Assembly (NCBI GenBank): GCA_009841615.1
Contig: VXLL01000035.1
Span: 232,135 to 296,134, forward strand
DNA length: 64,000 nucleotides
Direction of reading: 5' to 3'
Source of the DNA: Gammaproteobacteria bacterium
GTDB lineage: Bacteria; Pseudomonadota; Gammaproteobacteria; Pseudomonadales; Azotimanducaceae
Part shown: positions 43,879 to 53,709 of the stretch, piece by piece
Position numbering within the stretch: position 1 is the first letter of the stretch
Layout of the letters: each line of letters opens with the position of its first letter
Translations under genes and position numbers: made by a program
Notes under the pieces: generated by a model
Told to the model about the DNA's origin: nothing
Databases searched by the model: none
What the model saw: only the letters and a program-made list of their open reading frames with translations

Positions 43879-44436
43879 ATGCGAGCACGTCGTCGTTCTC
43901 AATCCTCATCTATCATTCAAGAAAGATCTAAAGCTGTTGGGCTCCAAATAAACTCAAAGTTAAAAAATTTAGATCTAGAATTGGTCGCTTGTTATCGGGC
44001 ACAGGATGGCGAGGTGGAACTTGAACCGGTCTTTAAATCCTTGTTTCAATCGCCCATCAAAGTAGTCGTACCTGTAGTTCGGAACCAGAGCATGCAATTT
44101 ACTCTAATTGACGCGGATTCTCAGTTTGTGACAGGTTCGTACGGTATTGAAGAACCAGCAGACTTAAACTATGTTGACCCCTTACAGATCGATCTCGTGT
44201 TAGCGCCGCTAGTCGCATTTTCTTCCGAGGGTCAGCGGTTAGGCCGTGGCGGCGGGTACTATGACCAGATGTTTATTAACAATGATAAAACTGTTTTTGT
44301 GGGTGTTGCTTACGATTTTCAGCTCTCCGATGAATTCCATTCAAATGCAAACGACAAACCACTTGATGCTGTTGTTACTGAAACTGGGTGGCGGGTGTTT
44401 TGTAGTGAGAAATTAGTGTTTGACTCGAAAGTCTGA
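43879..44436 (+). CDS. fau: 5-formyltetrahydrofolate cyclo-ligase
   Basis: Converts 5-formyl-THF to methenyl-THF with ATP. It has 185 residues (ygfA in E. coli). The signature LGRGGGYYDQMF (about residues 115-126) and DLVLAPLVAFSSEGQRLG are present, with YGIEEP upstream. It is located about 70 bp after 6S RNA, with which it is usually co-transcribed. It fits the window's one-carbon theme (gcv, metF, thyA). Its stop is 1 bp before the def ATG. Confidence 0.9.
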   Translation: MRARRRSQSSSIIQERSKAVGLQINSKLKNLDLELVACYRAQDGEVELEPVFKSLFQSPIKVVVPVVRNQSMQFTLIDADSQFVTGSYGIEEPADLNYVDPLQIDLVLAPLVAFSSEGQRLGRGGGYYDQMFINNDKTVFVGVAYDFQLSDEFHSNANDKPLDAVVTETGWRVFCSEKLVFDSKV

Positions 44437-44437
44437 G

Positions 44438-44980
44438 ATGGCAGTTAGAGAAATAATTCGAATGGGGCATCCTACGCTCCGTAAAGTTGCTCGAAAATTG
44501 CGAGAAGAAGAAATAGCTGGAAAGGAGATTCGTACTCTCGTGGATGACATGGTTGATACGCTTCACGCTGCCGGAGGTATTGGACTAGCAGCACCCCAGG
44601 TCAACGAAAGCGTGCAGCTAGCGATAATTCAGATTCCAAAGCTCGGATCAAGATACGGCGTATTAGAAGAACTGCCATTAACAGTTTTTGTCAATCCGGA
44701 AATTTCTGTGATCGCTAATGCCGAGTCAGCAGGAATCTGGGAAGGATGCCTATCTGTCCCAGGCTTACGTGGTTGGGTGGAACGACCACAACACATCAAT
44801 TTACTCTACCAAGATTTAGACGGTGTTCAGCACGCACGCGAATTTACTGGGTTTCATGCTACTGTATGCCAACACGAATTTGATCATTTGACTGGACACT
44901 TATTTGTCGATCGTATGACCGATATGACTAAATTTGTGTTCGAAGATTTGCTCGTTTCTGAGGATACGTATCAAGACTAA
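44438..44980 (+). CDS. def: Peptide deformylase
   Basis: Removes the formyl group from nascent N-termini. From ATG 44438 it has 180 residues. All three motifs are present: GIGLAAPQV (about residue 47), EGCLSVPG (metal cysteine, about 103) and QHEFDHLTG (metal histidines and catalytic Glu, about 146). It starts just after fau. In E. coli def pairs with fmt; here it sits between fau and rpiA. Confidence 0.96.
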   Translation: MAVREIIRMGHPTLRKVARKLREEEIAGKEIRTLVDDMVDTLHAAGGIGLAAPQVNESVQLAIIQIPKLGSRYGVLEELPLTVFVNPEISVIANAESAGIWEGCLSVPGLRGWVERPQHINLLYQDLDGVQHAREFTGFHATVCQHEFDHLTGHLFVDRMTDMTKFVFEDLLVSEDTYQD

Positions 44981-44991
44981 ATTGAGAAGCG

Positions 44992-45666
44992 ATGTCACCT
45001 GACGAACTCAAGAAGAATGTTGCCAAAGTAGCGTTTCTTCATTTAGAACAGCAGATTCAACCAAATTGGGTCCTTGGTGTCGGTACAGGCTCAACGATTA
45101 ATTGTTTCATTGATTGTCTCACGCAATCGAGTCAAACTTTCGCGAGTGCAGTATCGAGTTCAGTACAAACCACTGAGAGACTCAAGGCTTATAACATCAA
45201 CGTAGTAGATATCAACACCGTCCCCGAAGTCATGGTCTACATTGATGGTGCCGACGAAGTGGATCCGAGCTTCGCGTTGATTAAGGGTGGTGGTGGAGCG
45301 CTCACGAGAGAAAAAATCGTCGCGTCGATGGCGAACAAATTTGTATGCATCGTGGATGAGAGCAAGTTAGTCGATTGTCTCGGTGAGTTTCCTGTCCCAG
45401 TCGAAGTGCTCCCCTTAGCAAGTCACCCAGTTGCAACACAGCTCAGCAAGTTGGGAGGGCACGCGAAACTTAGATCGGGGTTGACTGATAACGGTAACTG
45501 TATCCTAGACGTTAGCGGACTTGAAATAGACGAACCGGATTATTGGGAGCGAACCATCAACGACATTCCAGGTGTGGTTACCGCTGGTATTTTCTCGTTA
45601 CACCGACCTCAGGAAATATTTGTCGCAACAGCTGACGGAAGCGTAGATCACAGAGTGGGTCCCTAA
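44992..45666 (+). CDS. rpiA: Ribose-5-phosphate isomerase A
   Basis: Interconverts ribose-5-P and ribulose-5-P. It has 224 residues. Blocks are WVLGVGTGSTINCFIDCL (phosphate binding), SSVQTTERL, YIDGADEVDPSFALIKGGGGALTREKIVA (catalytic Asp/Lys region) and VDESKLVDCLGEFPVPVEVLP. It is in the same run as fau and def, 11 bp after def. Fau/rpiA closeness is conserved in gammaproteobacteria. Confidence 0.96.
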   Translation: MSPDELKKNVAKVAFLHLEQQIQPNWVLGVGTGSTINCFIDCLTQSSQTFASAVSSSVQTTERLKAYNINVVDINTVPEVMVYIDGADEVDPSFALIKGGGGALTREKIVASMANKFVCIVDESKLVDCLGEFPVPVEVLPLASHPVATQLSKLGGHAKLRSGLTDNGNCILDVSGLEIDEPDYWERTINDIPGVVTAGIFSLHRPQEIFVATADGSVDHRVGP

Positions 45667-45772
45667 GAGTTTTCAGACTTAGTCCATCGCAGTGAACAGT
45701 CGTAACCATTTCCGGTGTAATGGTGCAGAATTGAACTGAGCCCGACACATTCAACAGTGGGAACGAACGATT

Positions 45773-46156
45773 ATGAATGCGCATAACACAAAGAATCTAA
45801 CAAAAAGGAAGGGTTCGATCATTTTCATTGTGCTCGCGGTGGCAGCTGGGGTACTAGCTCTTGTTAGTTGGTTGATGTTTGGCAATATTCATCTATTAGG
45901 AATTTACGTAGCAGTTTTTATTGCTGTCATGGCATGGGGTTTTTACACCGGATTGTTAATAGGAAGACAACAAAGCAAAATTTTGTGGCTCGCAGGAATT
46001 TTCATCTTGTTAGGGGCAACAGTTGTAGGTCTAAATTTCGTTGATTTCATGAGTTACTTCTTGAGCATTACATACGCGGTACCGGCATATTTGTGTGTTA
46101 TCGCTGGTACTGTTTTACGGGCGATAACGCGGCACCCAACAAACGAAGAAGACTAA
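45773..46156 (+). CDS. Small integral membrane protein, four predicted TM segments
   Basis: A 127-residue protein I cannot assign to a family. The short basic N-terminus (NTKNLTKRKG) is followed by about four hydrophobic segments: IIFIVLAVAAGVLALVSWLMF, HLLGIYVAVFIAVMAWGFYTGLLIG, ILWLAGIFILLGATVVGLNFV and FLSITYAVPAYLCVIAGTVL. The tail is charged (RHPTNEED). Positive charges at the N-terminus suggest N-in topology. It lies 106 bp after rpiA and opposite pgk. Function is unknown. Confidence 0.65.
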   Translation: MNAHNTKNLTKRKGSIIFIVLAVAAGVLALVSWLMFGNIHLLGIYVAVFIAVMAWGFYTGLLIGRQQSKILWLAGIFILLGATVVGLNFVDFMSYFLSITYAVPAYLCVIAGTVLRAITRHPTNEED

Positions 46157-46352
46157 CCGCATTGCGAGTAATCGACTGACTACTTAACGAGTAGGGACTC
46201 TCTTCCGACGGAACACTCGTAAGAATTCGAGATGGATAATACGTTTACGGTTGGAGAAGCTGTTTAAAACGCCCAAGTACGTAGTCTGTTTCGTTTTGTC
46301 GCACAGAACCATGGTAGTCGAAAACGAGACGAGTCAAGTGGCGACTATTGCA

Positions 46353-47519
46353 CTAGAGGGCGGATAGTGCTTCAATAGCAGGAAATTGTCGACCTTCGAT
46401 GAACTCAAGAAAAGCACCACCACCTGTGGAAATGTAGTCAAACTTTTGCATTGCACTGTACTTCGAGATTGCTGCCAAGGTTTCACCACCACCGACTACA
46501 CTGAATCCATCGCTACTTCCAACGGCGTCAGCTACAACACGCGTTCCTTCGCCAAATTGATCGATCTCGAACACTCCCATCGGTCCGTTCCAAAGAACGG
46601 TACTAGCATTGCTGATGATTCTTGCAAACCGTCGCCCGGTTTCGGGACCGATGTCGACAATCATGTCGTTTTCAGCAACTTGATCTAACAATCGAAAGAG
46701 AGCGTTCTTCATTGGTGAAATTTCATCGCAAACCATCACATCGACAGGAAGTTCCAGCGACGGCTGAGTCGCAAGACTCTGCGCGGTAGAGACAAGCTCT
46801 TTTTCCACCAATGATCGACCTATCGAACACCCCTTTGCGAGCAGTAGTGTGTTAGCGATACCACCGCCAACTAGTAGCGTGTCGGCTACTTTTGCAAGTT
46901 TTTCAAGCACTTCAAGTTTTCCGGCAACCTTTGCCCCTCCAACGACGGCGATTAGGGGTCTTGAAGGTGTTTGCATGACTTTAGATAACGTCTCGATCTC
47001 TTGCGCGAAGAGCAGACCAGCAACAGATACCGGAGCAACTTTGATCGCTTCGTGTGTTGACGCATGTGCGCGATGAGCTGTTGCAAATGCGTCGAAGACA
47101 TAAACGTCTCCAATCGTACCTAGTGTTGCCCCTAACGCCGTGCTATTCGCCTCTTCGCGAGGGTCAAAACGTAAATTTTCCAAGAGTGAAATCTTGCCAG
47201 GGACTGTGGTTTCAGTGTTTTGTAGCTTTTGAAAATAGTCGTTTAGGTTCTCGACAAATTCAATCGGTCGGCTTATCAGGGTTTCTAATCTCCGAGCTAC
47301 CGGTCTCAGAGACAGTTCGGTGTTGACTCGCCCCTTAGGACGACCGAGGTGCGACAATAAAACGATTTCAGAGTTTCTTGCTAAGCAGTATTCGATCGTA
47401 GGAACGGTTGCTTTAAGACGCTCGTCATCGACTACGTTACCGACCGAAATAGGTACATTAAAGTCGACGCGGATGACTACGCGCTTGTTGTCAATTGAGA
47501 CTTCACGTAGTGTCAGCAT
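46353..47519 (-). CDS. pgk: Phosphoglycerate kinase
   Basis: A glycolytic/gluconeogenic kinase transferring phosphate between 1,3-BPG and ADP. It has 388 residues. RVVIRVDFNVPI at the start, LLSHLGRPKG, SLLENLRFDPREEANS, AVVGGAKVAGKLEVLE and VLWNGPMGVFEIDQFGEGTR are family signatures, and SVVGGGETLAAI ends the nucleotide site. Its start overlaps the tkt 3' end by 17 bp, so it is co-transcribed. gap/epd, often between tkt and pgk, is absent. Confidence 0.97.
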   Translation of the reverse strand: MLTLREVSIDNKRVVIRVDFNVPISVGNVVDDERLKATVPTIEYCLARNSEIVLLSHLGRPKGRVNTELSLRPVARRLETLISRPIEFVENLNDYFQKLQNTETTVPGKISLLENLRFDPREEANSTALGATLGTIGDVYVFDAFATAHRAHASTHEAIKVAPVSVAGLLFAQEIETLSKVMQTPSRPLIAVVGGAKVAGKLEVLEKLAKVADTLLVGGGIANTLLLAKGCSIGRSLVEKELVSTAQSLATQPSLELPVDVMVCDEISPMKNALFRLLDQVAENDMIVDIGPETGRRFARIISNASTVLWNGPMGVFEIDQFGEGTRVVADAVGSSDGFSVVGGGETLAAISKYSAMQKFDYISTGGGAFLEFIEGRQFPAIEALSAL

Positions 47520-49533
47520 GATTGGACGAATGTTTGTCGGCTAAGAGCACTCGGGCTACGTCAATGATGGCTTGAGCATGAATACCCATGTAATTCAATG
47601 CAATATCGCCAGGTGCTGAAACCCCAAATCGGTCTATTCCTATAACTCTACCGTCCAGACCCACAAACTTTCTCCAATAGTCTGGATGGGCGGCTTCAAT
47701 TGCGATGCGTGTCCTTGTCTCTGAAGGAATGACCTGCTCACGATACGCTTGGTCTTGAGCGAGAAATTGATCTGTACTCGGGATTGACACAACTCTCGTG
47801 CCGATTCCTGAAAGTTCGAGTTCGTTACTTGCTTCAATTGCTACACTCACTTCTGATCCCGTTGCTAACACAATTAGTTGCAATGTGTCTGATTCCAGTT
47901 TGAGAATGTATCCACCGCGTTCAATGTCGTTAATTTGATCGTAGGTTCGAGTTTGTTGCACCGTGTTTTGTCGTGTTAGTACCAATGCCGTTGGACCCGA
48001 TGTCCGGCGCAATGCGAACCGCCATGCACATAGTGTCTCCACTCCATCGCAAGGTCGCCACACCGAAAAATTTGGAGTAGTTCTCAGGTTCGTTAGTTGT
48101 TCGACGGGTTGGTGGGTTGGTCCGTCTTCGCCGAGTCCGACGGAATCGTGGGTATATACGAAGATGTGCTGCAGTTCCATTAACGCGGCTAGTCGTACAG
48201 CATTTCGAGCATATTCCATGAAGACTAAGAATGTTCCTGTATATGGAATAAAACCACCGTGAAGCGATACCCCATTTGCGATCGCGGTCATTGCGAATTC
48301 CCGCACTCCGAAATTTATGTACCTTCCTCCATTCATGAGCTTGCCGGCACCTTGCCACTCGGTGTTGTTCGATCCAGTGAGATCAGCAGAACCTCCAATC
48401 AGTTCGGGCAACAAAGGTCCAATAACATCCAGACAAGATCCTGACGCTTTTCGTGTAGCAACAGGTTTCGACGTTTGAGAAAGACACTGTAAGTATTGGT
48501 CCAGCTTTGTGTCAAATTCCGGCGGTAACAAGCCATTCATTCGTCGCTGAAATTCTGCGGCGAGTTGAGGATGCGCTTCAGCATAGCTAGCGAATTCATC
48601 ATCCCACGCTGCTTCTAATGCAGATCCACGAGTACATAGATTCCAATCTTCAGCAATTTCTGGTGGGACTATGAATGGTTGTTCCGGCCAATCTAGGTTT
48701 TCTCTTGTCGCTTGAACCTCTTCGCTACCTAGTGCAGAACCATGAGTCGCTGCCGTACCAGCCTTTGTAGGTGCACCAAATCCGATGGTGGTCTTCAGGT
48801 CTATCAGAGATGGCTGATTGCAAGAATTAGAGGTCACCGTATCTAAAGCATGTTGGATTGCTTCGGGGTCATGACCATCAACACGCGGGATTACGCGCCA
48901 ACCGTAGCTCTGAAATCGAGCGACAACATCTTCGGTGAACCAACCGGAAGTTTCACCGTCGATTGAGATACCGTTGTTGTCGTAAATTGCGATTAATTTA
49001 TCGAGTTGTAAAGTACCTGCTAAGGACGCGGCTTCGTGGGAAATACCCTCCATGAGACAACCATCACCGACAATGACCCAGGTGCGATGGTCGACGACTG
49101 TGTGCGTACTCGTGTTGAATGTCTGAGCTAGCTGTCGTTCTGCGATTGCCATACCGACAGCATTCGCGAATCCTTGACCAAGAGGTCCGGTCGTCGTCTC
49201 TATTCCTGGTGTAATTCCGAATTCCGGATGACCTGGAGTTTTGGAGTGCAGTTGTCGAAATTGTTTGATATCGTCAATGGAAATTTCATACCCCGCGAGA
49301 TGCATGACAGCATACAAGAGCATAGACGCGTGTCCGTTCGATAAAACGACACGATCCCGGTTTACCCAACCTGGATTTGTTGGGTTGATTTTGAGGTACT
49401 CGCGCCAGAGAATTTCCGCGAGATCGGCTAAACCCATCGGTGCTCCGGGGTGTCCAGATTGGGCGAGTTCTACTGCGTCCATTGCTAATGCCCGGATGGC
49501 GTTGGCGCGTTCAATTTGAGAAGATTTACTCAA
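47503..49533 (-). CDS. tkt: Transketolase
   Basis: A thiamine-diphosphate enzyme of the pentose phosphate pathway. It has 676 residues. The TPP motif is IVGDGCLMEGISHEAASLAGTLQLDKLIAIYDNN (GDG…NN). SGHPGAPMGLADLAEILW and VLSNGHASMLLYAVMHLAGY near the N-terminus and EDGPTHQPVEQLTNLRTTPN in the pyrimidine domain are diagnostic. The start seems to be TTG 49533. It is divergent from metK. Confidence 0.96.
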   Translation of the reverse strand: MSKSSQIERANAIRALAMDAVELAQSGHPGAPMGLADLAEILWREYLKINPTNPGWVNRDRVVLSNGHASMLLYAVMHLAGYEISIDDIKQFRQLHSKTPGHPEFGITPGIETTTGPLGQGFANAVGMAIAERQLAQTFNTSTHTVVDHRTWVIVGDGCLMEGISHEAASLAGTLQLDKLIAIYDNNGISIDGETSGWFTEDVVARFQSYGWRVIPRVDGHDPEAIQHALDTVTSNSCNQPSLIDLKTTIGFGAPTKAGTAATHGSALGSEEVQATRENLDWPEQPFIVPPEIAEDWNLCTRGSALEAAWDDEFASYAEAHPQLAAEFQRRMNGLLPPEFDTKLDQYLQCLSQTSKPVATRKASGSCLDVIGPLLPELIGGSADLTGSNNTEWQGAGKLMNGGRYINFGVREFAMTAIANGVSLHGGFIPYTGTFLVFMEYARNAVRLAALMELQHIFVYTHDSVGLGEDGPTHQPVEQLTNLRTTPNFSVWRPCDGVETLCAWRFALRRTSGPTALVLTRQNTVQQTRTYDQINDIERGGYILKLESDTLQLIVLATGSEVSVAIEASNELELSGIGTRVVSIPSTDQFLAQDQAYREQVIPSETRTRIAIEAAHPDYWRKFVGLDGRVIGIDRFGVSAPGDIALNYMGIHAQAIIDVARVLLADKHSSNHADTT

Positions 49534-49661
49534 CTATTTTTTCCCTATCGGCTCGGTTCTATGGTAGCGAATAGTGTCGTTCAATGCACAAATATTAAGT
49601 TTAGAATCTGAAATAAGCCTCTAGGAACATAGAATGAGCACCTAATTTCACCGGAGAATAC

Positions 49662-50819
49662 ATGAACGGCTACGATATTTTTACTTCGGAATCGGTTTCG
49701 AATGGGCATCCAGATAAGCTTGCAGATCGGATTTCCGATGCAGTACTAGACGCATATCTAGCCACAGATCCAGACGCCCGTGTGGCTTGTGAAACATTAG
49801 TCAAGTCAGAGCTTATAGTTATCGCGGGTGAAGTAAGGTCCACTGCCGAAGTAGACATCGAGCGCATTGCGCGCACAATTGTGCGCGACACAGGGTACAC
49901 CGAGGAAACAGGGATGGATCCTGACGGTTTTCGAGTTGAATCTGTACTCAACGAACAGTCTCAACAAATTGCCAAGGGTGTCGATGAAACGGCCGAGCAT
50001 CCTCAAGGTGCTGGCGACCAAGGCATGATGTTCGGTTACGCGACAACCGAAACAGAGGTGTTGATGCCTGCCCCCATTACATATTCTCATCGGCTGATGA
50101 AGCGACAAGCAGAAGTTCGTGATACGGAGTTACCTTTCTTAGGACCGGATGCTAAGTGTCAATTAACATTTCGGTACTCCAATGGATCACCCATCAGTGT
50201 TGATACTATCGTATTTTCGACGCAACATGCTCCGGACTTGGAGCGATCCACAATTGAGGAAGGAATTCACGAATTAATCATCAAAGAAGTCATTCCTGCG
50301 GAGTGGCTAACGTCCTATACTAAGTGTTTGATCAATCCGGCTGGTGAGTGGGAGTTCAAAGAGGGTGGGCCACGCGCTGATTGTGGCTTGACCGGTCGAA
50401 AAATCATCGTCGATACATACGGTGGTATGGCGCACCATGGTGGTGGTGCCTTTTCGGGTAAGGATCCATCCAAGGTAGATCGATCAGCCGCTTATGCAGT
50501 ACGACATGTCGCAAAAAATATTGTCGCTGCGGAACTTGCTAAACGATGTGAGGTTCAGGTAAGTTACGCAATCGGTCGCCCGGATCCAACATCGATTTCC
50601 CTCAACACTTTCGGTACGAGCAAGTTTACAAACAAAGCGATCTTAGATCTTGTCCATGAGCATTTTGATCTTCGACCCAAAGAATTGATCCAAAACCTTA
50701 AGTTAAAGCGTCCTATATACAGCGCAACCGCGGCATTTGGACACTTTGGTAGAGAAGAAGATTTGGATATCTTCACTTGGGAACGGAAAGATGTTGCCGA
50801 CCGATTAAGACTTGAGTAA
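49662..50819 (+). CDS. metK: S-adenosylmethionine synthetase
   Basis: Makes SAM from methionine and ATP. It has 385 residues. [38 protein letters not shown] (first PROSITE-type signature), [38 protein letters not shown] and [10 protein letters not shown] are all present. GGAG lies 5-9 bp before the ATG. The 128-bp leader shows no SAM riboswitch fold. metF follows 11 bp later. Confidence 0.97.
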   Translation: MNGYDIFTSESVSNGHPDKLADRISDAVLDAYLATDPDARVACETLVKSELIVIAGEVRSTAEVDIERIARTIVRDTGYTEETGMDPDGFRVESVLNEQSQQIAKGVDETAEHPQGAGDQGMMFGYATTETEVLMPAPITYSHRLMKRQAEVRDTELPFLGPDAKCQLTFRYSNGSPISVDTIVFSTQHAPDLERSTIEEGIHELIIKEVIPAEWLTSYTKCLINPAGEWEFKEGGPRADCGLTGRKIIVDTYGGMAHHGGGAFSGKDPSKVDRSAAYAVRHVAKNIVAAELAKRCEVQVSYAIGRPDPTSISLNTFGTSKFTNKAILDLVHEHFDLRPKELIQNLKLKRPIYSATAAFGHFGREEDLDIFTWERKDVADRLRLE

Positions 50820-50830
50820 AAAATAGTGAC

Positions 50831-51679
50831 ATGGGCGGCACTGATTTTCATTTAAGCTTTGAGTTTTTTCCTCCCAACACACCAGACGGCTGGTCAAAGT
50901 TGTTGCGTTCTGCACGACGACTACAAAATGAGAACCCCGATTTTTTCTCGGTAACTTACGGGGCTGGAGGATCGACAAAACATCGCACGTTTCAAACAGT
51001 AAAAGATCTTCGCGCTGAAGGGTTTAACGTCAACCCGCATCTTTCTTGGGGAGATGTGTCGCGTGAAGAAATCTCTTTGACGGTGCAAGGTTTTTTGGAG
51101 CTTGGGATCGAGGGAATGGTTGTTCTACGCGGCGATTCTCCTTCTGGTTCCGTGCCCAGTGTGATGCACAACGCTAGTGAGTTGGTACGACTGATCCGGC
51201 ACGAAATCGCTTCGGAGTTACAAATCTTCGTCGCAGCTTATCCCGAAATGCACCCAGACGCTCAGACACCGTCGCAGGATCTGCAATTTTTGCTCGAAAA
51301 AGTACAAGCAGGAGCGAACGCGTGTATTACTCAATATTTTTACAATGCTGATGCGTATCTAAACTTTGTGGAACGTTGTCGGGGTTTCGGAATAACCGTT
51401 CCCATTATTCCAGGTGTCATGCCGATTTATAACTACGATCAACTCGTCCGTTTTTCGCAGAATTGCGGTGCCGAAATTCCCAGGTGGATCGAAAGGCGAA
51501 TGCGCGAATATCGAACCAACAAAAAAGCGTTAGAAGATTTTGGTGTCGACGTAGTAACCGAATTGTGTGAGCGCTTACGCGATGAAGGCGCACCGGGCTT
51601 CCATTTTTATACCCTTAATCGCGCGTTGATTCCAAGGCAGATATTGCAGAGTCTTAATTTGCAACGAGAACCTTCTTAA
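50831..51679 (+). CDS. metF: 5,10-methylenetetrahydrofolate reductase
   Basis: Reduces methylene-THF to methyl-THF for methionine synthesis, using FAD. It has 282 residues. LSFEFFPPNTPDGWSKL, FFSVTYGAGGSTKHRT, HLSWGDVSREEI, VVLRGDSP, CITQYFYNADAYLNF and IIPGVMPIYNYDQ are the TIM-barrel signatures. It is located directly after metK, coupling methyl-THF supply to SAM production. Its last 26 bp overlap the convergent CheA-like gene. Confidence 0.95.
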   Translation: MGGTDFHLSFEFFPPNTPDGWSKLLRSARRLQNENPDFFSVTYGAGGSTKHRTFQTVKDLRAEGFNVNPHLSWGDVSREEISLTVQGFLELGIEGMVVLRGDSPSGSVPSVMHNASELVRLIRHEIASELQIFVAAYPEMHPDAQTPSQDLQFLLEKVQAGANACITQYFYNADAYLNFVERCRGFGITVPIIPGVMPIYNYDQLVRFSQNCGAEIPRWIERRMREYRTNKKALEDFGVDVVTELCERLRDEGAPGFHFYTLNRALIPRQILQSLNLQREPS

Positions 51680-53570
51680 GCCTACCAAAGTCGACGTCCC
51701 GCGCAAAACTCGTCAACTCGAATGAATCATTCTTCATTTGTTTGAGTGGCTGGGTATTGTCTTCGACGAATATCAACACTTGTACCTTCAGTAATGGCAT
51801 CGCATGTGCTATCCTTGCTAGTGCGTCAATCGCGCGAAACTCGTCAAGTTGGTCTTCTATGACTAGATAATCTGGTCGAAACTCCTGAATTTGCGATATG
51901 GTTTCCGCTACGGTCTTGGTATGTCGTACTAATATTTGATCGGAATCTGTGCACCGTCGGATCTTGTCTTCAAGTGGTTGTGATACGTTGAGGCAAAGAA
52001 AGTGACTATTGTTGAAGGGGACCGAGTCCGAGCTGTTGCTATTGTTGCGAATTGGACATAATTCCGATGGGTCTAACAATAGTTTCAATTTTCTCTCACC
52101 GAAACATTTGTGCCCATGATGAATCTCCGATACCGAGGGAACTGAGAATTGAAACTCTGGTTGTTTTATCGTGTCCACTTCAAGTGCGAGTTTGCGTTCC
52201 GTCGTATCAAGTAGCAGTATCCAAGTCTGTACGTCAGTGGTGGGTTTGACATCTTCGTGGATCCGACAGTATTGATAACTGTGATCTGCGTATTCGATAC
52301 TGGTTCGTGACTCATTCCAATTGACTTCGGCAGAGTTCAACACTGCAGATAGTAAGTGAGATTCAAGAAAATACATATCGGATCCAACTACGATTGGAAA
52401 CGTATGCAACACCCGCGCTTCGGATGGTAGATGAACTACTAAACTAAGCTGACCGTCTTCATTGTCAGATATTTCAAACAGCCCCCGAGCACAATCGACG
52501 AAATATTGCAACTCTACTAAAACGAGGGCGATCCGTTCTTTGCGTGTCTTTACCGTTGAACTTAGTGCTTTTTTATTGGATTTGTCACGCTCATAGATCG
52601 AAAATTCTTCGAGCTCTAAACTCAGATCGTCCATCCTTTTACAAATTAGATCAAATGCAGTTCGCAGACCTACAAAGTCAAGCCTAGTCGAAATGTAAGA
52701 TCCACTGCTATAAATCTCAATGAGTATCTTCCCGTCCGCACTTGACGTTAATTCAACACCAATAGTGACCGCTATATCGTGCAACTTCGAGCGAAATACT
52801 TCGGCAAGACTTCGATACATGGCTCCATCGGTAACGTCACAATGAACGAAGTCAACGGATTCGTTCGTACTCTCTGCTAACGAGGTGGAAATGTCCTTTG
52901 ACAGTTTAGCTCCAAACTTCTTTAGGTCTGTCTTAGTGTTGTGTTTTGCTGTGTTGAGACAGTAGTGGGCTAGCTTGAGCTGTTCACGTTCTAATCTTTG
53001 CTTCTGGTTGGATTCGTTAGTTCCAAATGTATGTGCAGACAGAATAGCACTTAAAGACTCTAACCGTTCAGCGAAGTGTAACACTTCAGGATCTTCAAAG
53101 TGTTTTGGCAGTTTTATCGGAAATTTCGGAACATAAGCTACTGACGCAGTAACTTGGTCCGTTTTTTGAACTCTCGGCACTTCGTCGTCAGTGCCACCAG
53201 ATGCGACAAAGTCTAGACGTTCTAGCAATTCATCGATCCTTGCTGTTTCACCCTCCAGAACCGAGGACGATTTTGATTCTTTAAGGAAAGTAGTCACATC
53301 GCGCAAGACATTAACAACACCGCTGTGTGACTCCACTAGCTCAAGTTTCAGATTTTCAAGAACGTTCTGAATGGCATTGAACAGTTCCTTTGTTTTGCCA
53401 GTTTTTTCGTCGTTGAGTCGCCGGAAAACCAACAGTGATTCGTCGAGACTTCCATTGAGTTTAGTGTCCAGGTACGCAGAAAGCGTACGCACGACACTAT
53501 CAAACTCCGTTCGTGAATGTTTCTCGGTCGTCGCTCTCTTCCAAAGAGTTTTTTTATCGGCTGGTTTCAC
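51654..53570 (-). CDS. Degenerate CheA/ChpA-like protein (pseudo-kinase, CheW and receiver-like)
   Basis: A 638-residue protein. The N-terminal ~240 residues are helical and unrecognised. Residues about 237-295 (VDFVHCDVTDGAMYRSLAEVF through ILIEIYSSGSY) vaguely follow the CheA ATPase N-box region, but the HN and DxGxG residues are missing. Residues about 375-505 resemble the C-terminal CheW domain of CheA/ChpA: LSLVVHLPSEARVLHTFPIVVGSDMYFLES, then WILLLDTTERKLALEVDTI and KLKLLLDPSEL. Residues about 525-638 look like a receiver, with RPDYLVIEDQLDEFRAIDALARIA carrying an aspartate at the phospho-acceptor position. I infer a catalytically dead ChpA/PilL-type hybrid; no other chemosensory gene is nearby. 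The start is GTG 53570. The family call is tentative. Confidence 0.5.
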   Translation of the reverse strand: MKPADKKTLWKRATTEKHSRTEFDSVVRTLSAYLDTKLNGSLDESLLVFRRLNDEKTGKTKELFNAIQNVLENLKLELVESHSGVVNVLRDVTTFLKESKSSSVLEGETARIDELLERLDFVASGGTDDEVPRVQKTDQVTASVAYVPKFPIKLPKHFEDPEVLHFAERLESLSAILSAHTFGTNESNQKQRLEREQLKLAHYCLNTAKHNTKTDLKKFGAKLSKDISTSLAESTNESVDFVHCDVTDGAMYRSLAEVFRSKLHDIAVTIGVELTSSADGKILIEIYSSGSYISTRLDFVGLRTAFDLICKRMDDLSLELEEFSIYERDKSNKKALSSTVKTRKERIALVLVELQYFVDCARGLFEISDNEDGQLSLVVHLPSEARVLHTFPIVVGSDMYFLESHLLSAVLNSAEVNWNESRTSIEYADHSYQYCRIHEDVKPTTDVQTWILLLDTTERKLALEVDTIKQPEFQFSVPSVSEIHHGHKCFGERKLKLLLDPSELCPIRNNSNSSDSVPFNNSHFLCLNVSQPLEDKIRRCTDSDQILVRHTKTVAETISQIQEFRPDYLVIEDQLDEFRAIDALARIAHAMPLLKVQVLIFVEDNTQPLKQMKNDSFELTSFARDVDFGRLKKVLVAN

Positions 53571-53709
53571 GCGACATTAAAGTCCGTTGTTGCAAATTTA
53601 GTGTTGGATTATCGAACGAATAAACATAATATTTTCTTGGAACTTAGAGACTTCGGTAACTGTCGGGGTCTTTTTTTTACACTTTTTACGGAATATGAGG
53701 GCTAAATCT

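Noticed and set aside
46157..46352. Short minus-strand frame after pgk with protein-like sequence (about 30 codons, TTG start, ending FKQLLQP)
   Set aside because: Too short and unsupported by paralogy or a ribosome-binding site. Otherwise this gap shows only a weak CTACT/AGTAG hairpin and no clear terminator.
49534..49661. SAM riboswitch upstream of metK
   Set aside because: The 128-bp leader shows none of the conserved cores of SAM riboswitches and no terminator hairpin.
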